Below are positions 8,828 through 15,329 of a DNA stretch of 64,000 nucleotides, piece after piece. The stretch comes from Litoreibacter roseus (lineage in GTDB: Bacteria; Pseudomonadota; Alphaproteobacteria; Rhodobacterales; Rhodobacteraceae): the NCBI RefSeq assembly GCF_009811795.1, contig NZ_BLJE01000004.1, positions 62,001-126,000 on the forward strand, read 5' to 3'. The notes under the pieces were generated by a model. The model searched no databases and was not told the DNA's origin. It worked only from the letters and a program-made list of their open reading frames with translations. Within the stretch, counting starts at the first letter, position 1, and each line of letters begins with the position of its first letter. A program made the translations under genes and the position numbers.

Positions 8828-9856
8828 ATGTCGCTGACTTCAAAAACATCCGCGATTGCGCTGGCTGCTGCGGCCCTTATGGGATCGCCGGTGGCTGTTC
8901 TGGCGGAGGGTGAGTTGAACCTTTATTCATCACGCCACTACGACACGGATGAGCGGCTTTATTCGGATTTTACAGATCAGACGGGCATCACCATCAATCG
9001 GATCGAAGGCAAGGCCGACGAACTGATTGCCCGCATGGAAGCCGAGGGTGTCAATTCTCCGGCGGACATCCTTCTGACAGTTGATACCTCTCGCCTTGAG
9101 CGCGCCAAGAATGCAGGCGTGCTGCAAGCGATCGACAGCTCGGTGCTCGAAGAGCGTATTCCGGCAAATCTGCAGGACAGCGACAACCAGTGGTTTGGTT
9201 TTTCCCAGCGGGCGAGGATCATTTTCTACGACAAAGCGGATGTGACGGAGCCACCGATGGACTACGTTGCTTTGGCTGACCCAAAGTACAACGGAATGGT
9301 CTGTCACCGATCCTCATCGAACGTTTACAGCCAAACACTGCTGGCCGCCGTGATTGAAAACCACGGCGAAGAGGCCGCCAAAACATGGGCGCAGGGCGTC
9401 GTTGATAACTTCGCACGGCCACCAGAGGGCGGCGACACAGATCAACTGAGAGCGCTCGTATCGGGCGAATGCGATATCTCGATCTCGAACACCTACTATT
9501 TTGCCCGTGCACTGCGAAAAGATGTCGACGGGGTATCTTCTGCGGTCGATCAGATCGGCTGGGTGTTTCCCGCGCAAGACGCCGAAGGTGCCCACATGAA
9601 CCTGTCCGGTGGCGGTGTGGCAGCCAACGCGCCCAACCGTGAGAACGCGATCAAATTCATGGAGTATCTCGCGTCTGATCAGGCACAAGAATACTTCTCG
9701 GCCGGGAACGATGAGTTTCCTGTGGTTCCCACCGTCGCTTTGAGTGAAAGCGTCGCGCAGCTTGGGGATTATAAAGCGGATGAGGTGAGCTTGAGTGCGG
9801 TCGCGAAAAACGTGCCTGTCGCTCAGCGAATTTTTAACGAGGTCGGCTGGGAGTAA
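8828..9856 (+). CDS. fbpA: ferric iron ABC transporter, periplasmic binding protein
   Basis: This 342-residue protein is a FbpA/FutA-type Fe(3+)-binding protein. Residues 1-26 are a typical signal peptide ending in 'VLAEG'. The mature part opens with 'LNLYSSRHYDTD', followed by 'GKADELI', 'SPADILLTVD' and 'SNTYYFARAL' near 220; the adjacent tyrosines there are the usual ferric ligands. 'QAQEYFS' near the C-terminus is also family-typical. The protein would deliver periplasmic iron to the FbpB permease, whose gene lies tail-to-tail at 9921-11576. No FbpC-type ATPase lies in the window. An AGGGAG ribosome-binding site precedes the start. An iron-responsive element candidate lies upstream at 8738-8750. 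Confidence 0.92.
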   Translation: MSLTSKTSAIALAAAALMGSPVAVLAEGELNLYSSRHYDTDERLYSDFTDQTGITINRIEGKADELIARMEAEGVNSPADILLTVDTSRLERAKNAGVLQAIDSSVLEERIPANLQDSDNQWFGFSQRARIIFYDKADVTEPPMDYVALADPKYNGMVCHRSSSNVYSQTLLAAVIENHGEEAAKTWAQGVVDNFARPPEGGDTDQLRALVSGECDISISNTYYFARALRKDVDGVSSAVDQIGWVFPAQDAEGAHMNLSGGGVAANAPNRENAIKFMEYLASDQAQEYFSAGNDEFPVVPTVALSESVAQLGDYKADEVSLSAVAKNVPVAQRIFNEVGWE

Positions 9857-9874
9857 CCCGATCAGACGTTCATC

Positions 9875-9908
9875 AAAGGGCGCATCTTCGGATGCGCCCT
9901 TTTCTTTG
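9875..9908 (+). terminator. Rho-independent terminator after fbpA
   Basis: A perfect 12-bp stem (9875-9886 with 9891-9902) closes a TTCG tetraloop and runs into a T-rich tract. It lies about 20 bases after the fbpA stop and 13 bases before the fbpB stop, so it may serve both converging genes, although the T tract is better on the plus strand. Confidence 0.9.
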
Positions 9909-9920
9909 ACCGAACGTCTT

Positions 9921-11576
9921 TTAGGACCGTCCTGCTGCCACAGTTCGGCAAAGAAGGATCAGCGGCAGCAGTCCGATTGACACGATGACAAGACTTGGAA
10001 CCGCTGCGCCCTCAAGCCGCTCGTCCGACGCCAGACGAAACGCTTGAACGGCCAATGTGTCATAGTTGAATGGACGCATAATCAAAGTTGCAGGCAGTTC
10101 TTTCATCACATCTACAAAGACGATCAGTGCCGCTGTGAAAAGACGCGGTGTCAGGATTGGAATGTGGACGCGACGCATCACGCCCCAGACGCCGTGACCC
10201 AATACCCGCGCCGCTGCGTCCATGTTCTCGTTGACGTCCGAGATGCCGCCCTCGTAGGCGCCGAGCGCTGCCGCCAGAAACCGGATCATATAGGCGCCGA
10301 TCAAAAGCCAGATTGAACCGGTCAGCAGCAATCCAGTCGAGATATCGAAATTCGCCCGCATCCATGCATCCAAAGCGTTGTCGAAAGCGGCAAATGGCAC
10401 AAGAAGCCCGACCGCGATAACTCCACCCGGTACAGCGTAGCCAAGGCGCCCCAAATGGGCGGCCATCGTGGAGAGACGACCTGCATTTGTCCGTTGAAAT
10501 GTCCCCAGAATAATAGCTGCAAAGACTGTCACCGCGGCAGCAATCACGGCGAGGGTCAGGGTGTTTTGAATGAAGCCGAGGTATCGACTGCTTAATAGGT
10601 TTTGCTCGGACCCCACAGCCATGACCCACAGGCTGATGACCGGAAGGACGACGCCGAGCAGAACTGGCAGACCGCAGAGTACCAAGACGCCAAGCTTTGC
10701 AGGACCGCTCAGTGTCATCCGGGCCATCACCTCTTGGCGCCGCGCGCCGTGGTACTTCGCCCTGCCCCGGGTGAACCGCTCCAGCATTGCGAGCATAAGG
10801 GCGAAGGTCAGCAGCCCAAGGGACAACTGCGCCGCGGCAACGCGGTCGGCCATGGAAAACCAGCTTGTGTAGATGCCCGTCGCGAAAGTTTGCACGCCAA
10901 AGTAGGAGACGGTTCCGAAATCGGCGATCGTTTCCATCGTGGCAAGCAGAACGCCCGCCGCAATTGCCGGGCGGGCCATCGGGAAAGAGACCTTGTAGAA
11001 CGCTTGAAACGGCGTGTTGCCCAAGGCACGCGCTGCGAAAAACGGGGTCGCGCTCTGCGCCAGAAATGCCGCACGCGCCAGCAGATACACATAAGGGTAG
11101 AGGACGAGCGTCAGCATCGCCGCCGCACCGCCCAGTGACCGGATCTCTGGGAACCAGTAATCGCGCGGACCCCAGCCCATCATATCGCGCAATGTGGACT
11201 GCACTATGCCGGGGTGGTCCAATACGTGGGTATAGGCGTAGGCTAGCACATACGCAGGGAAGGCCAGCGGGATAACCAGTGCCACCTCAAGAATTCGCCG
11301 CCCTGGGAACTCCGTCATGCAGACAAACCAAGCAGCCCCGACACCTATTGCACAGGTCCCGAAGCCCACAAGAACGACAAGCGTCAGCGTGGTCGCGGTG
11401 TAGCGCCCTAAGACCGTGTCAATGAGATGCGAAAGCGTGTCTGACGATCCCGAAAGCGCTACGGTTGTTACGCCGATATGCGGCAAGGCGCAGATCAAAG
11501 CGATCAACACCGCCGCAAACGTCAAGCCGCGCTCTGGAAGTTTGGTTTTCAACGCCTGCACTGTTTTTTCACTCAC
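9921..11576 (-). CDS. fbpB: ferric iron ABC transporter, two-domain permease
   Basis: This 551-residue inner-membrane permease has two fused halves of about six transmembrane helices each, the layout of FbpB/AfuB-type iron permeases. Each half carries a coupling (EAA-type) loop: 'RALGNTPFQAFYKVSFP' near residue 180 and 'AARVLGHGVWGVMRRVHIP' near 457. These loops contact the ATPase, which is not encoded nearby. The gene faces fbpA across a shared terminator and is divergent from the small ORF-hemP-irpA operon. The 172-base promoter region between them carries two dyad elements described separately. Iron-repressed expression is inferred from those elements and from function. Confidence 0.92.
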   Translation of the reverse strand: MSEKTVQALKTKLPERGLTFAAVLIALICALPHIGVTTVALSGSSDTLSHLIDTVLGRYTATTLTLVVLVGFGTCAIGVGAAWFVCMTEFPGRRILEVALVIPLAFPAYVLAYAYTHVLDHPGIVQSTLRDMMGWGPRDYWFPEIRSLGGAAAMLTLVLYPYVYLLARAAFLAQSATPFFAARALGNTPFQAFYKVSFPMARPAIAAGVLLATMETIADFGTVSYFGVQTFATGIYTSWFSMADRVAAAQLSLGLLTFALMLAMLERFTRGRAKYHGARRQEVMARMTLSGPAKLGVLVLCGLPVLLGVVLPVISLWVMAVGSEQNLLSSRYLGFIQNTLTLAVIAAAVTVFAAIILGTFQRTNAGRLSTMAAHLGRLGYAVPGGVIAVGLLVPFAAFDNALDAWMRANFDISTGLLLTGSIWLLIGAYMIRFLAAALGAYEGGISDVNENMDAAARVLGHGVWGVMRRVHIPILTPRLFTAALIVFVDVMKELPATLIMRPFNYDTLAVQAFRLASDERLEGAAVPSLVIVSIGLLPLILLCRTVAAGRS

Positions 11577-11634
11577 TGCCGATCCGAGATGTCCTAGCCG
11601 ATTGTGCGATCGGCAAACAGTCTCTCTTTTTCAG

Positions 11635-11651
11635 TTGACTGTTTTTGTCGG
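11635..11651. promoter_or_regulatory. GAC..GTC dyad element in the fbpB/hemP intergenic region
   Basis: The element reads TTGACTGTTTTTGTCGG, with GAC at 11637-11639 facing GTC at 11647-11649. Its right part overlaps the 13-mer TTTTGTCGGAATT shared with the fbpA upstream region. It lies about 60 bases from the fbpB start and about 100 bases from the small ORF. It is inferred to be an iron-responsive operator of the iron-Rhodo-box kind; the regulator is not established. Confidence 0.5.
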
Positions 11652-11653
11652 AA

Positions 11654-11679
11654 TTGACTATCCTTACTAATATAGTCAA
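11654..11679. promoter_or_regulatory. perfect dyad TTGACTAT-N10-ATAGTCAA
   Basis: Two perfect 8-base arms (11654-11661 and 11672-11679) are separated by 10 bases, midway between the divergent fbpB and small ORF-hemP starts. The arm sequence GACTA is shared in spirit with the adjacent GAC..GTC dyad. The arrangement suggests a dimeric repressor controlling both directions. It is an inferred iron-regulator site; I cannot say which of IscR, Fur/Mur, RirA or Irr binds. Confidence 0.5.
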
Positions 11680-11748
11680 GAATGAAGTGAGAATCCTAGC
11701 CACTCCTTTTAGGGCAGCCCGGAGCCATACAGATATCTGGAGGCCAAG

Positions 11749-11901
11749 ATGGACCCAAATCTAGAGACCCCGGCTTTTCCCGCCGATCCGAAAGATCCCG
11801 AACCCAGTTGGATTGAGATTCTTCAAAATGCATTCGACGGCGTTTCGGCGCCAGATCAGACGATTGAAGAGGTGTTCGATCACTTCGAGAGGATGCCATG
11901 A
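11749..11901 (+). CDS. small acidic protein upstream of hemP
   Basis: This 50-residue ORF starts at ATG 11749, with GGAGG 7 bases upstream, and ends in 'DHFERMP'. Its stop overlaps the hemP start in an ATGA arrangement, which argues that it is translated and coupled to hemP. It is rich in Pro, Asp and Glu, with a central segment 'PSWIEILQNAF' likely to form a helix. I do not recognise the family. Its position as the first gene of an iron operon suggests a role in haem or iron homeostasis, but nothing in the sequence shows a mechanism. Confidence 0.65.
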   Translation: MDPNLETPAFPADPKDPEPSWIEILQNAFDGVSAPDQTIEEVFDHFERMP

Positions 11902-12074
11902 ACGCCTTTTCCCGCCCCCAAAAGCTGGATGCCGCACCGCGTCCCGGTGACGATATGCCAAGTTACGACGCCCGTGACCTGATTGCGGACGGCGTTCAGG
12001 CTCGTGTGGTTTTAGATGGCCAGTCTTATTTTCTGCGCATTACCCGTGCCGGCAAGTTGATCCTCACAAAATGA
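11898..12074 (+). CDS. hemP: HemP family haemin uptake protein
   Basis: This 58-residue protein has a variable N-terminal half followed by the diagnostic C-terminal block 'YFLRITRAGKLILTK', which matches the HemP family (PF10636; consensus of the type Y-x-L-R-x-T-x-x-G-K-L-I-L-T-K). HemP proteins are small basic proteins of haem-uptake loci, reported in some proteobacteria to activate haem-uptake gene expression. The start overlaps the preceding stop (ATGA) and the stop overlaps the next start (ATGA), so the genes form a tight operon. No haem receptor or HmuTUV system is visible within the window, so its partner lies elsewhere. Confidence 0.88.
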   Translation: MNAFSRPQKLDAAPRPGDDMPSYDARDLIADGVQARVVLDGQSYFLRITRAGKLILTK

Positions 12075-12565
12075 ACGCGACACATTACAAGCGGGGCGGC
12101 GCATCTGTTGGTGTGATCAATACCCTGCAGCCATGGGAAGCGGATCTGATCCTTAATCTGCGCCTTTGGTGTGAAGGTCCCGTCGGTCAGGCGCAGGTCT
12201 GGAATTCATTCGCCACGTCTCTACCAAGGGGCACGGCTGCCGACGAGATGCATGCTTTTGAAGCGCTGGTCGGCGCGCTTATCCGCCATGCACACCGCCC
12301 GCTGGTTCGTCACAGTGTCGGGTGCGCCTGCGTGGGTGCTGATGAAAGCGTATTCGCGCATCTAGTTGCCACGGCAAGTGACGGGGACTTGGGAGAAGCA
12401 TCCCTGATTGCGACCCTGTTGGTGACCGCGGCCCACGCTGAACAGGTGGCGCTTCTGGCCGGACAGGTCGGGCAATCCGCGCGCCAGATGTCGCAGTACC
12501 ATGCCCATAAGACCGACGCCCTTTCCGGGGTCGTCGTTCATTTGCATTCAAAAACGTTGCAGTAA
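12071..12565 (+). CDS. conserved hypothetical protein of the hemP-irpA operon
   Basis: This is a 164-residue protein whose start overlaps the hemP stop; irpA starts 16 bases after its end. No signal peptide or membrane segment is evident. It is Ala- and His-rich, with a 'CAC' cysteine pair near residue 95 and 'HAHKTDAL' near 142. The C-terminal half looks helical. I do not recognise the family. Translational coupling to hemP and proximity to irpA place it in the iron-responsive unit, so a helper role in iron or haem handling is a fair guess, but it rests on position alone. Confidence 0.7.
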   Translation: MNATHYKRGGASVGVINTLQPWEADLILNLRLWCEGPVGQAQVWNSFATSLPRGTAADEMHAFEALVGALIRHAHRPLVRHSVGCACVGADESVFAHLVATASDGDLGEASLIATLLVTAAHAEQVALLAGQVGQSARQMSQYHAHKTDALSGVVVHLHSKTLQ

Positions 12566-12581
12566 CAAAGGATCGCAGCCG

Positions 12582-13841
12582 ATGAAGACCACTTTTGCAG
12601 CCGCTCTTGGCACCACCATGCTGATTGCGGCACCCGCCTTCGCGGACAAAACGGCCGTGTTGGACACCTATGCCAACATTGCGCTTGCGGCGTATGGCGA
12701 TAGCCTCACGACCGCACAGACCTTGCAGGATGCCGTGAATGCGCTTGTCGAAACGCCATCGGCCGAAGCGCTGCAGGCGGCAAGGCTTGCGTGGCTGCAG
12801 TCTCGGGTGCCTTATCAACAGACTGAGGTCTATCGGTTCGGCAATGCAATCGTGGACGACTGGGAAGGCAAGGTGAATGCGTGGCCGTTGGATGAGGGTT
12901 TGATCGACTATGTCGATGCAACTTACGGGGGCGCGACGGACGAAAACGAGTACGCTGTTTTGAATGTCGTGGCGAACCCATCCTTTGTGTTGTCTGGCGA
13001 AACGATTGATGCGAGCGCAATCACGCCAGAGTTGCTGGAGGGCGCCCTTCATGAAGCCGACGAGGTCGAAAGCAATGTGGCAACAGGTTACCACGCGATA
13101 GAGTTTCTTTTATGGGGGCAGGACCTGAACGGTCACGGCCCCGGTGCAGGCAACAGACCTTGGACTGACTATGCTCAAGGCGACGATTGCACAGGCGGTA
13201 ACTGCGACCGCCGCGGCGACTATTTGAAGGCGGCCACTGATCTGCTCGTGTCCGATCTGGAATGGATGGTTGCGCAATGGCAGGACGGCGGCATGGCCCG
13301 CACCCAACTCACCGCAGACGAAAACGCCGGTATTCAGGCCATCCTGACTGGCATGGGATCGCTGTCCTACGGCGAACAGGCCGGTGAGCGGATGAAGCTG
13401 GGCGTGATGCTCAACGATCCCGAGGAAGAGCATTCCTGTTTCGCGGACAACACACACAACGATCATTTCTACGACGCGCTTGGAATTCGGAACGTCTATT
13501 TGGGCAGCTATACCGGGATTGATGGAACCGTCACATCCGGTCCAAGCCTGTCGTCTCTCGTGGCGGTGGCAAGTCCGGACATTGATGCGGAACTGACGGC
13601 AAAGTTGAACGCGACGATGTTTGAGATGTCAGAGCTGAAAACCGCGGCCGAAGCAGGCTTTGCCTATGACCAGATGCTGGAGCGTGGCAACGAACAGGGT
13701 GAGGCGCTGATCATGGGCGCCGTTGATGCACTGATTGATCAGACCCGTTCCATCGAGCGCGCGGTTGACGTGCTTGGCGTAGATACCATTTCGTTCGAGG
13801 GATCCGACAGTCTCGATGATCCCGAAGCCGTCTTTCAATAA
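12582..13841 (+). CDS. irpA: imelysin-family iron-regulated protein IrpA
   Basis: This 419-residue protein has a 22-residue signal peptide ('APAFA' before the mature 'DKTAVL'). It belongs to the imelysin/IrpA family (PF09375, peptidase M75-like), periplasmic or outer-membrane proteins whose expression is iron-regulated. The GxHxxE signature is present as 'GYHAIEFLLWGQDL' near residue 171. 'CFADNTHND' near 285 is also typical of the IrpA subgroup. I chose ATG 12582 because it gives a clean signal peptide; longer in-frame starts run into the previous gene. It ends the small ORF-hemP-hypothetical-irpA operon. A second imelysin protein is encoded at 16855-17820. Confidence 0.92.
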   Translation: MKTTFAAALGTTMLIAAPAFADKTAVLDTYANIALAAYGDSLTTAQTLQDAVNALVETPSAEALQAARLAWLQSRVPYQQTEVYRFGNAIVDDWEGKVNAWPLDEGLIDYVDATYGGATDENEYAVLNVVANPSFVLSGETIDASAITPELLEGALHEADEVESNVATGYHAIEFLLWGQDLNGHGPGAGNRPWTDYAQGDDCTGGNCDRRGDYLKAATDLLVSDLEWMVAQWQDGGMARTQLTADENAGIQAILTGMGSLSYGEQAGERMKLGVMLNDPEEEHSCFADNTHNDHFYDALGIRNVYLGSYTGIDGTVTSGPSLSSLVAVASPDIDAELTAKLNATMFEMSELKTAAEAGFAYDQMLERGNEQGEALIMGAVDALIDQTRSIERAVDVLGVDTISFEGSDSLDDPEAVFQ

Positions 13842-13865
13842 AACTCCAGACACCTAGCTATACCG

Positions 13866-13888
13866 GGGGCCGGCTCGCTGGCCCCTTT
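13866..13888 (+). terminator. possible weak terminator after irpA
   Basis: The stem GGGGCC/GGCCCC (6 bp) with an 11-base loop is followed by only three Ts, 25 bases after the irpA stop and 16 bases before the DUF1289 gene. It may attenuate rather than end transcription. Confidence 0.4.
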
Positions 13889-13903
13889 CACGAGGTCGGC
13901 CAG

Positions 13904-14161
13904 ATGAGCAAAATTCCCAGCCCGTGTATCGACGTTTGCAAATTCAAGCGCAGGGGCCATTGCATCGGATGTTCAATGACGAAAGCGCAGAAATCTTTGT
14001 TCAAAGGTCTCAAGAAGGATGCCCACAGGGAGGCGTTCGTTGAGATGCTGACAGCCCAGCAGGACTGTATGGGGAAGTATGGCCACTGGCGTCCAAGCTA
14101 TTTGAAGAAGCTCGAGAAGAAGAAAATCAAACCGATGGATTTTTTGTCCGGGCAGACCTGA
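13904..14161 (+). CDS. DUF1289 family Cys-rich small protein
   Basis: This 85-residue protein has the DUF1289 (PF06945) signature: 'SPCIDVCK' at residues 6-13 and 'CIGCSMT' at residues 21-27, a CxxxC...CxxC arrangement expected to hold a metal or an Fe-S centre. A fifth cysteine lies near residue 51. The C-terminus is Lys-rich ('KKLEKKKIK'). No function is established for the family. It lies directly downstream of irpA and converges on dps, so it may belong to the iron-responsive block, by position only. Confidence 0.8.
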   Translation: MSKIPSPCIDVCKFKRRGHCIGCSMTKAQKSLFKGLKKDAHREAFVEMLTAQQDCMGKYGHWRPSYLKKLEKKKIKPMDFLSGQT

Positions 14162-14207
14162 CGCCTACCATATGGAGGGATAGACGTCAGCCAGAGGGCA
14201 AAGCCGG

Positions 14208-14678
14208 TCAGCGCAGATGCGCCCGCAAGAACCACGCCAGTTTCTCGTGCTCCTGACCACGTGCAATGCAGAGATCCTCGGTTAGGGTATCACCATGTTT
14301 GGACGCCAACTCGCCGCAGCCGGCAAGTGTCTTTGCAAGTGTTTCCTGAGCAGCGAGCATCATCTTGATCATCTCTTTGTCCGACGCGTCACCCTCGTGT
14401 TCGCTGACCTTGGACCGTTTGAGCATGCCTGCAAGGGTACCCTCAGCGTGGCCATCCAGTGCCTTGATCCGCTCGGCCAGATCGTCTTGAGCGATGAAGT
14501 GGTCTTCATATATCTTCTGGAAGAGCTCGTGCAGCGGCGCAAAGGCCATGCCCGTCACATTCCAGTGGAAGTTTTGCGCCAGCATGGTTGTCACGGCGGT
14601 TTCGGCCACCGACTGGTTCAGGGCTTCAACGATCTCTGTTTGTGCGTCTGTAGACAGCGCGATTGCGGTCTGTGTCAT
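14208..14678 (-). CDS. dps: Dps family ferritin-like DNA-protection protein
   Basis: This 156-residue protein is of the Dps/ferritin-like class, which forms dodecamers that oxidise Fe(II) and store iron, protecting DNA from Fenton chemistry. Ferroxidase-type residues are visible: 'NFHWNVTG' near 37 (His), 'HELFQKIYEDH' near 49-59, and 'DDLAERIKALDG' near 64-75 (Asp/Glu). GGAGAGG precedes the ATG at 14678. A perfect Irr-box-like palindrome about 95 bases upstream (14774-14788) sits between candidate -35 and -10 elements, so iron- or haem-dependent control is likely. Confidence 0.92.
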   Translation of the reverse strand: MTQTAIALSTDAQTEIVEALNQSVAETAVTTMLAQNFHWNVTGMAFAPLHELFQKIYEDHFIAQDDLAERIKALDGHAEGTLAGMLKRSKVSEHEGDASDKEMIKMMLAAQETLAKTLAGCGELASKHGDTLTEDLCIARGQEHEKLAWFLRAHLR

Positions 14679-14764
14679 GGTACCTCTCCAACTGATGGTG
14701 ATTGCTGGCTGGCATGTCGCTGGCTGGCTTAGGACCAGAACTTAATCCGTCCGCCGAAAAAGCC

Positions 14765-14793
14765 AAGAATTTTTTAGAATAATTCTAAGTCAA
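14765..14793 (-). promoter_or_regulatory. dps promoter with an embedded Irr/ICE-like palindrome
   Basis: On the minus strand, TTGACT (14788-14793) and ATTCTT (14765-14770) are separated by 17 bases. Between and overlapping them lies the perfect 15-base palindrome TTAGAATAATTCTAA (14774-14788), matching the iron-control-element type bound by Irr in alphaproteobacteria (TTAGAA..TTCTAA). Placement over the core promoter fits a repressor. The palindrome also overlaps the stop codon of the next upstream gene, so it is not freed from coding constraint on that side. Confidence 0.7.
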
Positions 14794-15231
14794 GGCAAAT
14801 TGGCTAGAGATGGTCACGATAAGTGACCCGAGGTTGCGGCGCACGGATGCTGGAACGCGCGAGCGCAGGAGAAATTCAAAGCTGCTCCAGTTAGCCTGAG
14901 CGGCGGCCTCGGCGGCCCTCAGAAGCCACGCTTCGTCGAACGAAACAGCCTCTACGCCAGGACGATAGAGAACCGCTTCTTTCTGGAGCGCTTGGGAAAG
15001 GCACCTCATCAGCACTTCCGCATGAGCCGTCTTTGCAACGGTCTCGGATGTCGACAGCACAGCACACGCGTCAAAGAGATCGGTGCGCGCGGCGGCACGA
15101 CAGTCGAGGGCGACCAGTCTCAGCCATTGCAGCATCTCGCCAGCACCGGGGCTGAATTCACCAACTTGCACCTCTTCGCGCGGTCGAATGTCGATTTGGG
15201 TCGTCTTATGCAGTGGCAGCATATCTCGCAT
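14785..15231 (-). CDS. hypothetical protein divergent from the di-heme oxidoreductase
   Basis: This 148-residue protein begins, on my choice, at ATG 15231 ('MRDMLPLHKT'), with a GGGAAAG site just upstream; a longer in-frame start at 15360 would cover the divergent promoter and overlap the neighbouring gene. It has no signal peptide or transmembrane segment. It is Ala/Leu/Arg-rich and probably all-helical, with two cysteines mid-protein and one near residue 77. I do not recognise the family. It is divergently transcribed from the oxidoreductase-imelysin operon and precedes dps, so an iron-related role is possible. Confidence 0.6.
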   Translation of the reverse strand: MRDMLPLHKTTQIDIRPREEVQVGEFSPGAGEMLQWLRLVALDCRAAARTDLFDACAVLSTSETVAKTAHAEVLMRCLSQALQKEAVLYRPGVEAVSFDEAWLLRAAEAAAQANWSSFEFLLRSRVPASVRRNLGSLIVTISSQFALT

Positions 15232-15329
15232 TCTTTCCCAGTGTTTCTGACGAAGGAGACTCGCATCAACTCTATTCCTGAGTATAATTATCTGAAATAA
15301 GAGTCCGGTGCAATTGGGGACACAAGATC

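Noticed and set aside
12279-13094. Minus-strand open frame opposite irpA
   Set aside because: Rich in Arg and Gln as expected of an antisense of a high-GC gene, with no signal or motif; irpA has a signal peptide and the imelysin signature.
15232-15329. Fur-box-like AT-rich dyad in the spacer upstream of the di-heme oxidoreductase
   Set aside because: The arms (around TGAGTATAATTATCTGA) are imperfect and of unequal length, and do not match the elements at the other iron promoters, so I do not list it as a site.
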